This document shows positions 27,747-36,542 of a stretch of DNA of 64,000 nucleotides, in pieces. The position numbers and the translations under genes were made by a program. This DNA is from Kistimonas asteriae. Its GTDB lineage: Bacteria > Pseudomonadota > Gammaproteobacteria > Pseudomonadales > Endozoicomonadaceae. How positions within the stretch are numbered: the stretch's first letter is position 1; every line of letters begins with the position of its first letter. The notes under the pieces are model-generated. The model saw only the letters and a list, made by a program, of their open reading frames with translations. It was not told the origin of the DNA and searched no databases. Location of the stretch: positions 1 through 64,000 of the forward strand of contig NZ_JAEVHF010000001.1 of NCBI RefSeq assembly GCF_018263925.1, read 5' to 3'.

Positions 27747-29384
27747 ATGGCTAGTAACAAAGATTTTTATACACATAAAGCGATCACTCAGCTCAAAAAC
27801 AGTAAGGGTCAGCCATTTGGCACGTCGATAGCCTCCTACGAAGTGAGACGGCATCAGGATGTATGTAATTTAACTGATAAATTTGCCTATCACATTATAA
27901 GTACATATAGAGTCATTATTCCAAATACCAGCTATGACAAAAAGGATAAGTCTGTAAGCTATTACACTCCTGGTGCCAAGGACATTACGAGCTTTAATTA
28001 CCCAGCGATCGTGTCAAACATGGCTGTGGTGACTTATCAAGGTGCTTCAGAGCAGCCGCAAAATGCAGAGTTACTCAACTATTCACCAAAAACAATTAAT
28101 TCGTCGGTTCATACATCAACAAGTGATGGTAGTGGTGTGATTTCTTCGACTAGCCACCAGCATACGTCCGGTTCCTCTACGTCACAATCAAACACTTATG
28201 GTGCGTCCGTTTCTGTAGGTTTTATGGGTGACATGCTTACAGGTGGAGCTACTGGCAGCTATAGCCACACCTCTGAATCGAGTCATTCCAATTCTGTATC
28301 TTCAGGGGACGAATCAGGAAGTAGCAGTAACAGCTCAGAGTCTGATGCGATGAGCGTTAAAGACTGGGCTTGTAATGCTTACATTGATGTTAACAATACG
28401 ACTCCAACCTGGGTGTGGGGTCAGGAGTATCCATGGAATGTTCTCCAGTACGTCAATACAGGTAACAGTTCGTCAGTAGATATACAACCTGTCATTTTAC
28501 CAGCATTTCTAACTCCATTGCTTTGTGATGAAACTCAAGCGTTACCACCTAGTCAGTTATCTCAGTTTGGAATTGATTTTACTATGAAATCAGCATGGCT
28601 GGTTGAACCTGTTGGATCCAGCGAAGCTACCTTTAAACAAACAATTGAGTATTACATGGCTTCTCATAGTTATGTGGCGGGCTCAGGTTCAGGTAAAGAT
28701 GTAATCCCCCCCTCTGTTTCAGCTTATATTACTTCTCCTACAAATCTGCCCGTCGCTGATCAAACGATTGATCTTTGCCTTCTTGGTCTTGATCCTATTA
28801 TCAGTCCAACGGGTCGTGGTCGAAGTAGTGCGATTATTGGGTTTCTTCCACACAGTTTTTTTATAGCTCCAGTACAAGCTACTTCATCAGCCAAACCTGT
28901 AAATTTCACAACCCTATCTAGTACCAATAATCTACTCATCAGTGATACAACGCAGTATGGTAGTCTCGCTGCTAACGATGCTGGTGCAGGCTTTAGTGCT
29001 TCAGATGCATCCCTTTCTGCCCAGCTCACAGAAAATTGTAAGACTTTACAGCTGACCATCAACTTTAAAATAGCAGATGTTATTAATGACTACACACTCT
29101 ACATGAAGCACTGGAAAAGCGGCTCAAAGGGTGTTGTGCTTAACATAATTATCAATGGCTATACCGATAATGCACTGACAAAATATGTCGATTCTTCAGA
29201 GGCTGAAGGTGGTGAGAGTAACCTCCTGTCAATAGCTCTAAGAGACCTGGATTTTGGTTCCATTGATTATCACGATTATCTAAAACTTGGGCTCAATACC
29301 ATTGTGGTTAACATAACTCCTATAGATGGGGATGTTGCCAATGGAGGATACCAAGTCAGAGCTATTTCCGTAGAAAAATCATAA
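27747..29384 (+). CDS. serine-rich hypothetical protein, middle gene of cassette, 545 aa
   Basis: I cannot assign a family. The N-terminal 110 residues look globular (SYEVRRHQDVCNLTDKFAYH). Residues 120-205 are an unusual Ser/Thr/His/Gly low-complexity segment (SSTSHQHTSGSSTSQSN, YSHTSESSHSNSVSS) surrounding a small hydrophobic patch (GFMGDMLTGGATGSYS). The C-terminal 330 residues are beta-rich, with aromatic motifs such as TPTWVWGQEYPWNVLQY. A hydrophobic patch inside a Ser-rich loop is reminiscent of membrane-inserting segments, but this is a guess. No signal peptide. It begins 9 bases after the glycine-rich gene. Confidence 0.75.
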   Translation: MASNKDFYTHKAITQLKNSKGQPFGTSIASYEVRRHQDVCNLTDKFAYHIISTYRVIIPNTSYDKKDKSVSYYTPGAKDITSFNYPAIVSNMAVVTYQGASEQPQNAELLNYSPKTINSSVHTSTSDGSGVISSTSHQHTSGSSTSQSNTYGASVSVGFMGDMLTGGATGSYSHTSESSHSNSVSSGDESGSSSNSSESDAMSVKDWACNAYIDVNNTTPTWVWGQEYPWNVLQYVNTGNSSSVDIQPVILPAFLTPLLCDETQALPPSQLSQFGIDFTMKSAWLVEPVGSSEATFKQTIEYYMASHSYVAGSGSGKDVIPPSVSAYITSPTNLPVADQTIDLCLLGLDPIISPTGRGRSSAIIGFLPHSFFIAPVQATSSAKPVNFTTLSSTNNLLISDTTQYGSLAANDAGAGFSASDASLSAQLTENCKTLQLTINFKIADVINDYTLYMKHWKSGSKGVVLNIIINGYTDNALTKYVDSSEAEGGESNLLSIALRDLDFGSIDYHDYLKLGLNTIVVNITPIDGDVANGGYQVRAISVEKS

Positions 29385-29402
29385 ATTTTTGAGTGTACGA
29401 CA

Positions 29403-30326
29403 ATGCCTGGTTTAGGGAAAAATAACGCGCACAAGGGGGGGGCTCCTTCGCTGCCAAAAAAGAAAAAAAATAAAAAAAAGAAAACTATCACTCAGTTAAA
29501 GGAAAGTCTGGTGTCAGGCTTGGTCGCTCAAAATGATATACCAACCTTGGAGTTTGAGCGCCCAAACTTTAAGTCTATGAAAGAATATGCTGCAAGACTG
29601 GAAGCGGTGCTGGCTACAGGTGATGAATCTTATTTAACTGCAAAACTTGATATCAAGCATGAAGATCTGGCAGCGCCTCACCGTGCTCCTTATTCAAAAC
29701 TGAGAGACTTGGTTCTTTTTGGTACAAAAGCTGAAGTTGAGAATGTTGTGGACTTACTAACAAGTGCCAGTATAAGGTGCGAAAATGCTTTCAGGAACGT
29801 AACATCTGACGATCGATATACTGAATTAGCAGACCTTTATCAGGCAACGCGAATTGAAGTTGAACAAGCGCTAAGTGATTATAAAACCCCTACTTTGAAT
29901 GTACTAGATAAGTACTCTTCTAAACTGGATTTGATCAAAGCATTGAATAATCTAGCAAGCAATGCACCTGGTTTAGGGCCACACTCTGGAACCAATGCTC
30001 CTGTTAGTGACAGGCTACACCTACATTTAACAGACCTGCCGAATGAACCTGTCACACCAAGAGGAAATGCGGCTAATAAAGGGTTTTCGTATGAACCTGT
30101 AGCGACGGTGACAGATTCATCTGGAGATAGAAAGGTTGTTTCTGTCACTGGTGCTCACCATTCTTTACAGCCAGGTCAGCACGTGCCGCATTATAAAGAT
30201 GTTTCTGTCAAACCAGGGATATTAAGAGGTGCCTTGTTTGTTGACCACATGGGTACTGTCTATAAGCCTAAAAATCCAACACAGGCACCGACCGGGGACT
30301 TCAATAGTGACTGGGAAGCGGCCTAG
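29403..30326 (+). CDS. hypothetical protein with poly-lysine N-terminus, third gene of cassette, 307 aa
   Basis: Unknown family. The N-terminus has a run of lysines (PKKKKNKKKKT, residues 18-28) resembling a nuclear localisation or nucleic-acid/polyanion-binding tail. Residues 30-180 are helical and the rest mixed, ending with a histidine-containing VTGAHHSLQPGQHVPHYK motif near 254-271. Codons 11-13 lie on a G8 tract (29435-29442), and A6, A8 and A8 runs follow, so the reading frame is intrinsically prone to slippage. It follows the Ser-rich gene by 18 bases and probably shares its transcript. The IS3 remnant begins 180 bases downstream. Confidence 0.72.
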   Translation: MPGLGKNNAHKGGAPSLPKKKKNKKKKTITQLKESLVSGLVAQNDIPTLEFERPNFKSMKEYAARLEAVLATGDESYLTAKLDIKHEDLAAPHRAPYSKLRDLVLFGTKAEVENVVDLLTSASIRCENAFRNVTSDDRYTELADLYQATRIEVEQALSDYKTPTLNVLDKYSSKLDLIKALNNLASNAPGLGPHSGTNAPVSDRLHLHLTDLPNEPVTPRGNAANKGFSYEPVATVTDSSGDRKVVSVTGAHHSLQPGQHVPHYKDVSVKPGILRGALFVDHMGTVYKPKNPTQAPTGDFNSDWEAA

Positions 30327-30545
30327 TAGTTAACTGCCCCCATTATTTGGGTTAGTTCAGACTTGATCTGACAGTTCACCCTTCAGAAAAGGAGAGGATT
30401 AGCAATTCAAAAGATGGGGCAATCACTTGTATCTGAATCATCAAAAAGGTAATCATCATGATTCATACTAAAATCCATCGCATAAACACCGATCTGAGAC
30501 AGTAATTATGGACACCTCCCTAAGAGAGTAAAATCACTCTTTGAG

Positions 30546-30776
30546 GTGACCAATGACTACCAGAAAAAACGTAAATATCATTCGCTGGAATTCAAAGCCG
30601 AAGCCCTGAAGCTGGCAGAGAAAACCCGTATCCTGTCAGCAGCCAGGGAGTTGGGATTGCAGGATTCCCAGCTCTACACATGGCAATCCGCAGCACCCAG
30701 AAAAAAGACGAACAGTGAGCGGGTGTCTGCGTTAACGACCGAGGTCCCCAAGCTCAAGCGTCAGCTGGCGGTATAG
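30546..30776 (+). pseudogene. IS3 orfA remnant
   Basis: 76 codons from GTG 30546 give the helix-turn-helix end of an IS3-type OrfA (KYHSLEFKAEALKLAEK, then ARELGLQDSQLYTWQ). It stops at TAG 30774-30776; the frame continues beyond as AEELEILKW, so the stop is internal to the original gene. Confidence 0.75.
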
Positions 30777-31245
30777 GCTGAGGAGCTTGAAATACTAAAA
30801 TGGCGGCCATCTACTTCGCGAAAAACCAAAAATAGAGCGCTTATGCTTTATGTTCCGAAACAGGAACCGGTTTTCCCTAGCCAGGATGGCTTCTGTTCTA
30901 CGCGTCTCGCGAAGTGGGTACAACCACTGAGAGAGAGCCAAGTATAGATCCAGTCATCGTGCCGTCAAACTGCAACTCCGCAATAGGTTGATTCTGGAGG
31001 ATGATGGTCAGCCTTGCTGTCTCAAAACCATTCAGAACAGCATGAAACAACCGAGGCTGGCTCCCAAAGCGGCTCGTCGATTCAGGGTCGCGACGGACAG
31101 CAAGCACTCTTTGCCTGTTGCGCCTAACCTCCTCAAGCGTGACTTTGTAGCCACAGCGTCGAGTCATAGGCTGGCCCACGGAAAACACAATGAAAGCTGA
31201 GGCTATACATCATGAGCCAATGATGACTCGGGCACAGATGCAGCA

Positions 31246-31348
31246 GGCTGTGTTTGAATACATTAAAGTCGATTACAATCGAACCCGCCGACACAGTGCA
31301 TTTGGGTATGTGACTCCCATGAACTCCGAGTTGGCAAAAGCAGCTTAG
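31246..31348 (+). pseudogene. IS3 orfB C-terminal remnant
   Basis: The frame reads QAVFEYIKVDYNRTRRHSA and ends AKAA at TAG just inside the right inverted repeat. This is the typical end of an IS3 OrfB; the catalytic part is absent. Confidence 0.75.
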
Positions 31349-31554
31349 GCAGATGTCCATTTTTACTGCTTCAGATCAGTTCAAGATCCTGACGGGCTTT
31401 CAGAACCGGCGTTTTGTCATACAATATCGCCTCATAGAGAAACGGTTATCGTCAAAGACTGACGTGTAACAGAGCCACAACCTTTTTCAATGGCCGGCAA
31501 ACACCCAAAACAACATCGGCCACCAGCGACGTATAAACCAATAACAACATTGCA

Positions 31555-31574
31555 GGTCTGAAAGGAATCAGACC
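31555..31574 (+). promoter_or_regulatory. hairpin presenting the Shine-Dalgarno of the ABC operon
   Basis: GGTCTG (31555-31560) and CAGACC (31569-31574) form a 6-bp stem whose 8-base loop AAAGGAAT contains the ribosome-binding site; the GTG start follows immediately. This geometry could modulate translation of the ATPase gene. Confidence 0.5.
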
Positions 31575-33209
31575 GTGCCACACAACCGGAGCAGCACGCT
31601 TATGGATTCAGGCCATCCTACGGAACCGGATGATCCCCCCCGCATCCGTTGCGCGGGTATTACCAAAACCTATCCCGGCGTGATCGCCAGCGACAATATC
31701 GCTTTGTCGATTCAACCTGGCGAAATCCATGCCCTGCTGGGCGAAAACGGTGCCGGTAAAAGCACCCTGATGAAAATCCTCTATGGGGTTATTCAACCTG
31801 ACGCTGGACAGATCTGGTGGGATGGAAAGCTGATCACCCTGAACTCACCGGCCCAGGCCCGGCAGTTGGGCATCGGCATGGTGTTCCAGCATTTTTCCCT
31901 GTTTGAGACCCTGACGGTTGCCCAGAATATGGAACTCTCACTGGGCAAACAAAATACCGGCAACCGGAAATCGCTGGCAAAACGTATTCGCGAGACAGCT
32001 GAGCAGTATGGCATGCCTGTCGATCCCGATCGTTATGTGCATACCCTGTCAACCGGCGAACGGCAGCGGGTAGAAATTATCCGTTGTCTGATCCAGAATG
32101 TCCGCCTGCTGATTCTGGATGAACCCACCTCCGTCCTGACGCCCTCCGAAGTCGACAAGCTCTTTATCGTCCTGCGGCGGTTAAGCCAGGAAGGTTGCAG
32201 CATTCTCTTTATCAGTCACAAACTGCATGAAGTGCAGGCGCTCTGCCATACAGCGACCATACTTCGTCATGGTCGTATAACCGGACAGTGCACGCCAAAA
32301 ACTACTGCGCCACAGGCCATGGCCAGAATGATGGTGGGCGACAACGCCCGCCTGCATACCCGCTATCCCAATAAGACTGGCCGTGAAGCCGCCCTGACCG
32401 TAGAACAACTGTCAGAACCTGCTGATCACAGTTTCGGTACGCCCCTTAAAGGTATTAACTTTTCTGCACTGCGCGGAGAAATTCTGGGTATCGCCGGGGT
32501 GGCAGGCAATGGTCAGAAGGAGTTGCTGTCTCTCCTCAGCGGTGAGCGACGCACCACCCGAAAACAAAGTATCCAGGTGGCCGATCAGCCTATCGGTCAA
32601 TGGTCTCCTCGTCAGCGTCGGGAAAACGGACTCTGTGTGGTACCGGAAGAGCGACTTGGGCGAGGCGCGGTGCCTGATATGCACCTTCGGGACAACGCCC
32701 TGCTAACCGGCTTTCTGCAGAATACCGTGACAGGCGGTTTTGTCCGCAACAAGCGTGTCACGGCGTTTGCCCACAGAATTATCGAACACTTTGGTGTCAA
32801 GACAGCCACCAGCAAGGCAGCCGCCAAAAGCCTGTCCGGCGGCAACCTGCAGAAATTCATCATCGGCCGGGAAATCCTGCAGCGGCCTGAGGTGCTAGTT
32901 TGTGCGCATCCCACCTGGGGCGTGGACGTCGGTGCAGCCAACACCATCCATGAGGCCCTGATTGCCCTGCGGGACGCGGGCGCTGCCATCATCGTTGTTT
33001 CCGAGGATCTGGATGAACTGTTCCAGATCAGCGACCGCATCGGTGCACTCTGCAATGGCCAACTGTCGCCCATCAAACCGACAGCCGACGTCGATCTTGA
33101 CGAGGTGGGCAGCTGGATGGCCGGTCTGTTCACCATAAACGACATAACAATAACACCAGCCAGCCCAACCCCAGAAAACCCGGAGAAAAACTATGCGCCT
33201 GAGCATTGA
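31575..33209 (+). CDS. BMP-type nucleoside/sugar ABC importer, dual ATPase subunit
   Basis: The 544-residue protein has two ABC domains. Domain 1 (about 28-260) has Walker A GENGAGKST at 56-64, signature LSTGERQ, Walker B LLILDEPTSVL and switch His in SHKLHE. Domain 2 (about 280-520) has a degenerate Walker A (GVAGNGQKE) and an intact signature LSGGNLQK, as in the sugar/nucleoside class. It energises the two permeases encoded next. GTG 31575 is supported by AAAGGA eight bases upstream. It overlaps the next gene by 17 bases. Substrate is likely a nucleoside or purine by family; this is not proven. Confidence 0.93.
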   Translation: MPHNRSSTLMDSGHPTEPDDPPRIRCAGITKTYPGVIASDNIALSIQPGEIHALLGENGAGKSTLMKILYGVIQPDAGQIWWDGKLITLNSPAQARQLGIGMVFQHFSLFETLTVAQNMELSLGKQNTGNRKSLAKRIRETAEQYGMPVDPDRYVHTLSTGERQRVEIIRCLIQNVRLLILDEPTSVLTPSEVDKLFIVLRRLSQEGCSILFISHKLHEVQALCHTATILRHGRITGQCTPKTTAPQAMARMMVGDNARLHTRYPNKTGREAALTVEQLSEPADHSFGTPLKGINFSALRGEILGIAGVAGNGQKELLSLLSGERRTTRKQSIQVADQPIGQWSPRQRRENGLCVVPEERLGRGAVPDMHLRDNALLTGFLQNTVTGGFVRNKRVTAFAHRIIEHFGVKTATSKAAAKSLSGGNLQKFIIGREILQRPEVLVCAHPTWGVDVGAANTIHEALIALRDAGAAIIVVSEDLDELFQISDRIGALCNGQLSPIKPTADVDLDEVGSWMAGLFTINDITITPASPTPENPEKNYAPEH

Positions 33210-34308
33210 ACGACGGCCGCAGGATTCCCGGGTGATGGCATACCTTTCACCGGTGTTGGCCACGGTACTGACACTGGCAGCAGGCGTACTCATTTTCCTG
33301 TGGCAGGGACAGGATCCCCTGAACGGCCTCTATACGTTTTTTGTTCTGCCTATCAGCTCCTGGTATGGCGTTGCCGAACTCTGCATCAAGGCAGCCCCCA
33401 TGCTGCTCTGCGCACTCGGACTGGCCCTCTGTTTCAGGGCCAGCATCTGGAACATCGGGGCTGAAGGACAATTCATCATGGGCGCCCTGATTGGCGGTTA
33501 TGTTGCACTGGAGTGGGTTGAACCACTGGGCATTCTTGCACTCCCCGCCACGCTCCTCTCGGGGGCCGCTGCCGGGCTCGCCTGGGCGGCAATACCTGCC
33601 TTCCTGCGTAACCATTGCAATACCAACGAAATCCTGACCACCATCATGCTCAACTATATCGCCCTGAACCTGCTGCTGTACGGGGTGCATGGTCCGCTGA
33701 TGGATCCCTACGGTTATAATTTCCCGCAATCCGCCCTGTTTGAGGATGCGGTCACGCTACCCGTGCTAATTGAAGGCACACGGCTTCACCCGGGACTGCT
33801 GTTCGCACTGCTCGCAGCTGTGGTGGTCTGGGTATTGATGAGCCGTCTGTTTATCGGATTCCAGCTGCGGGTCATCGGGCTGGACCGGGGCGCTGCCGGT
33901 TACGCCGGTTTCAGCGAAAAGAAACTGGTCTATTTCAGCTTACTCTTTTGTGGCGCACTGGCCGGCCTTGCCGGCATCAGCGAAGTCGCGGGCCCCATTG
34001 GCCAGCTGGTACCACAGGTGTCACCGGGGTACGGCTACGCCGCCATCATCGTCGCCTTCCTGGGACGGTTACACCCGGTGGGTATTACCCTGGCCAGCGC
34101 GCTGATGGCACTGGTCTACATGGGCGGAGAGATGGGACAGATCAGCCTGGGCCTGCCGCTGGCGCTGGGCAGCCTGTTTCAGGGAATGCTGCTGATGTTC
34201 CTGCTGGCCTGTGACTTTCTGGTCGGCTACCGCCTGTGCCTGAAACGCTCAACCAACGTCGTCCAGCAGGCACCTGCTGCAACCGTCGCCAACGCTGTGG
34301 AGGGCTGA
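33193..34308 (+). CDS. ABC importer permease 1 (nucleoside class)
   Basis: The 371-residue protein has about ten membrane helices and belongs to the BPD_transp_2 family. Recognisable segments are FRASIWNIGAEGQFIMGALIG (substrate-channel region) and FSEKKLVYFSLLFCGALAGLAG. It pairs with the 308-residue permease beginning 2 bases after its stop to form the heterodimeric channel. ATG 33193 lies within the ATPase gene's end, with a GGAG upstream, so translation is coupled. Confidence 0.92.
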   Translation: MRLSIERRPQDSRVMAYLSPVLATVLTLAAGVLIFLWQGQDPLNGLYTFFVLPISSWYGVAELCIKAAPMLLCALGLALCFRASIWNIGAEGQFIMGALIGGYVALEWVEPLGILALPATLLSGAAAGLAWAAIPAFLRNHCNTNEILTTIMLNYIALNLLLYGVHGPLMDPYGYNFPQSALFEDAVTLPVLIEGTRLHPGLLFALLAAVVVWVLMSRLFIGFQLRVIGLDRGAAGYAGFSEKKLVYFSLLFCGALAGLAGISEVAGPIGQLVPQVSPGYGYAAIIVAFLGRLHPVGITLASALMALVYMGGEMGQISLGLPLALGSLFQGMLLMFLLACDFLVGYRLCLKRSTNVVQQAPAATVANAVEG

Positions 34309-34309
34309 G

Positions 34310-35236
34310 ATGGATATCGATCTGCTAACCAGTATTCTGTTTGCCATGGTTCGTACCGGCACCCCACTACTGTTGGTTGCCCTGGGAGAGATGGTCTGTG
34401 AAAAATCCGGCGTGCTGAACCTGGGTCAGGAAGGCATGATGCTGATGGGGGCCGTGGGTGGCTTTATCGGTGCCGTGACCACGGGCAGCCTGACCCTCGG
34501 TGTCCTGATAGGCATGATGGCCGGTGTCACCATGGCGCTGCTGTTCGGCCTGGTGGCCCTGAACCTGCGCGCTAACCAGGTCGCCACGGGGTTAGCGCTC
34601 ACCATCATCGGCACCGGGCTCAGCGCATGGATAGGCGGTGATTACGTTGGCCGCGCACTCACGGGCATACAGCCCATGGTGATTCCCTGGTTGTCCGACA
34701 TTCCCGTCATCGGCAAAGCGTTGTTCACGCAGGATCCCCTGGTCTATGTTTCACTGGGGCTCACCGTGCTGGTGTGGTGCTTTTTCCGCTTCACCCATGC
34801 CGGCCTCACAACTCTGGCCGTCGGTGAGAACCCTCACTCGGCCACTGCGGTCGGCCTGCCGGTGATGCCCGTGCGCTATCTCGCGGTGCTCTTTGGCGGT
34901 GCGATGGCAGGACTTGGCGGGGCTTACCTGTCCCTGGCATATACCCCTCTGTGGACTGAAAACATGACCGCTGGCCGAGGCTGGATCGCCCTGGCACTGG
35001 TGGTTTTCGCCAGCTGGCGAGTCGGACGGATTCTGCTGGGCGCCTGGCTGTTTGGCGCGGCAAGTATTTTGCATCTTGTACTGCAAGGTATGGGTGTCAG
35101 TGTGTCATCCAACCTGCTGGCGACGCTGCCTTACGTAGCCACCATCGTCGTACTGGTTCTGCTGTCACAGAACCAGGTACGTAAGCACCTGATGGCGCCC
35201 ATGTCACTCGGCAAGCCCTGGCACCCCGGTCATTGA
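34310..35236 (+). CDS. ABC importer permease 2 (nucleoside class)
   Basis: The 308-residue membrane protein is the second permease half. The conserved EKSGVLNLGQEGMMLMGAVGG at about 27-47 corresponds to the NIGAEGQ motif of permease 1, followed by LNLRANQVATGLALTIIG. It starts 2 bases after the previous stop and ends 65 bases before the binding-protein gene. Confidence 0.92.
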   Translation: MDIDLLTSILFAMVRTGTPLLLVALGEMVCEKSGVLNLGQEGMMLMGAVGGFIGAVTTGSLTLGVLIGMMAGVTMALLFGLVALNLRANQVATGLALTIIGTGLSAWIGGDYVGRALTGIQPMVIPWLSDIPVIGKALFTQDPLVYVSLGLTVLVWCFFRFTHAGLTTLAVGENPHSATAVGLPVMPVRYLAVLFGGAMAGLGGAYLSLAYTPLWTENMTAGRGWIALALVVFASWRVGRILLGAWLFGAASILHLVLQGMGVSVSSNLLATLPYVATIVVLVLLSQNQVRKHLMAPMSLGKPWHPGH

Positions 35237-35300
35237 TCCGGTGGCATCCATCACTGAACAGACAATAACGACAACAAGCAGTCACAACACGGGAGTCACA

Positions 35301-36383
35301 ATGAAAAAACTGCTGAAACAGGCTGCGGCCATGCTGATGACCGCAGCCCTCTCAAGCCTGGCCATGGCCAGTGCGGAAAAGCCCCTGAAGGTAGGTTTTG
35401 TCTACGTCGGCCCGGTAGGCGACGCTGGATGGACATTTGGCCATGATGAGGGTCGCCGCGAAATGCTGGAAACCCTCGGTGAAGAGAAAGTGGAAACCAC
35501 CTTCGTTGAAAGTGTTGCAGAAGGTGCCGACGCAGAGCGGGTGATCCGCACGCTGGCGCAGCAGGGCCACGACCTTATATTCACCACCTCGTTCGGTTAC
35601 ATGAACCCGACGCTGAAAGTGGCGAAGCAGTTCCCTGGCGTCAAGTTCCAGCACGCTACTGGCTACAAGCGGGCGAACAACGTTGGCACCTATTCCGCCC
35701 GGTTCTACGAGGGACGTTACCTGACCGGTGTCATCGCCGGCCACATGACCAAGTCCAACACCATTGGCTACGTGGGCTCCTTCCCGATTCCGGAAGTGAT
35801 CCAGGGTATCAATGCCTTCACCCTGGGACTCCGCGCCGTCAATCCCGCTGCCAAGGTCAAGGTCGTCTGGATCAACAGCTGGTACGACCCAGCCAAGGAA
35901 CGTGAAGCCGCTGAAAGCCTGATCGCACAGGGTGCTGACATCATTAACCAGCACACCGATTCACCGGCACCCGTACAGGCCGCCCAGGACAAAGGCGTTT
36001 ACGCGTTTGGCTATGACACCGACATGACCCGGTTTGGTCCCGATGCCCACCTGACTGGCAGCCTGGTGGACTGGTCCGGCTATTACACCGAAACCACCAA
36101 AGCCGTACTGGACAAAAACTGGAAAACCGGTGATGTCTGGGGTGGCTTTGCTGCCGGCATGATTGAAATGGCGCCTTACAATAAGGCCATTCCAGCCTCT
36201 GTGGTCAAGCAGGTTGAAACACTCAAGGCCGAGTTAACCAGCGGGGAGCTTGGCATTTTTGAAGGCCCCATCAAGGCCCAGGACGGTTCGCTGAAGGTGG
36301 CTGCGGGCACCACACTGACCGATCCGGATATTCTTTCCATGAACTGGTATGTTGAAGGGGTTGACGGCAAGCTACCTAAATAA
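35301..36383 (+). CDS. BMP-family periplasmic substrate-binding protein
   Basis: The 360-residue protein is a BMP/PnrA-type binding protein. The signal peptide ends at SLAMA|SAEKPLKVGF and lacks a lipobox Cys, so the product is soluble in the periplasm. The family signature begins VGFVYVGPVGDAGWTFGHDEG, and GYVGSFPIPEVIQGINAFTLG follows. These proteins bind nucleosides or purines for the import complex encoded upstream. I start at ATG 35301 (MKKLLKQ), preceded by GGGAG; the frame is open from ATG 35241, but the extra 20 residues are polar and precede the signal peptide. Confidence 0.93.
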   Translation: MKKLLKQAAAMLMTAALSSLAMASAEKPLKVGFVYVGPVGDAGWTFGHDEGRREMLETLGEEKVETTFVESVAEGADAERVIRTLAQQGHDLIFTTSFGYMNPTLKVAKQFPGVKFQHATGYKRANNVGTYSARFYEGRYLTGVIAGHMTKSNTIGYVGSFPIPEVIQGINAFTLGLRAVNPAAKVKVVWINSWYDPAKEREAAESLIAQGADIINQHTDSPAPVQAAQDKGVYAFGYDTDMTRFGPDAHLTGSLVDWSGYYTETTKAVLDKNWKTGDVWGGFAAGMIEMAPYNKAIPASVVKQVETLKAELTSGELGIFEGPIKAQDGSLKVAAGTTLTDPDILSMNWYVEGVDGKLPK

Positions 36384-36408
36384 ACGACGTTCGCCAACGG
36401 TGAAACAA

Positions 36409-36433
36409 CCTGATCACCACCCGGGTGGTCAGG
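36409..36433 (+). terminator. hairpin at the end of the ABC operon
   Basis: CCTGA...CCAC pairs with GTGG-TCAGG around CCGG, with a three-base bulge, 26 bases past the binding-protein stop. It contains the 14-base palindrome ACCACCCGGGTGGT. No T-tract, so it may stabilise the mRNA end rather than terminate. Confidence 0.4.
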
Positions 36434-36542
36434 TACAGCCTCAGATAACACGGGTGATACCTCGCCTTTCAAAAGCGCCCCCTGACTCAGACTCTCTTTC
36501 AACCAGCTGACCGGCAATGATCACTAATAAAGCAACCGCCTG

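Larger units (their letters stand above)
30509..31359 (+). mobile_element. IS3-family relic with both terminal inverted repeats, right side of cassette
   Basis: Terminal repeats at 30508-30524 (ATGGACACCTCCCTAAG) and 31344-31360 (inverse complement ATGGACATCTGCCTAAG) match at 15 of 17 positions. Starting TG and ending CA, they fit IS3 ends at 30509 and 31359. Inside are a stop-interrupted orfA (30546-30776, FKAEALKLAEKT HTH), part of orfB in another frame (about 31045-31140, ARRFRVATDSKHSLPVAPN) and the orfB C-terminus (31246-31348, VDYNRTRRHSAFGY). The DDE core is deleted, making the copy about 850 bp instead of the usual 1.2-1.5 kb. Confidence 0.85.
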
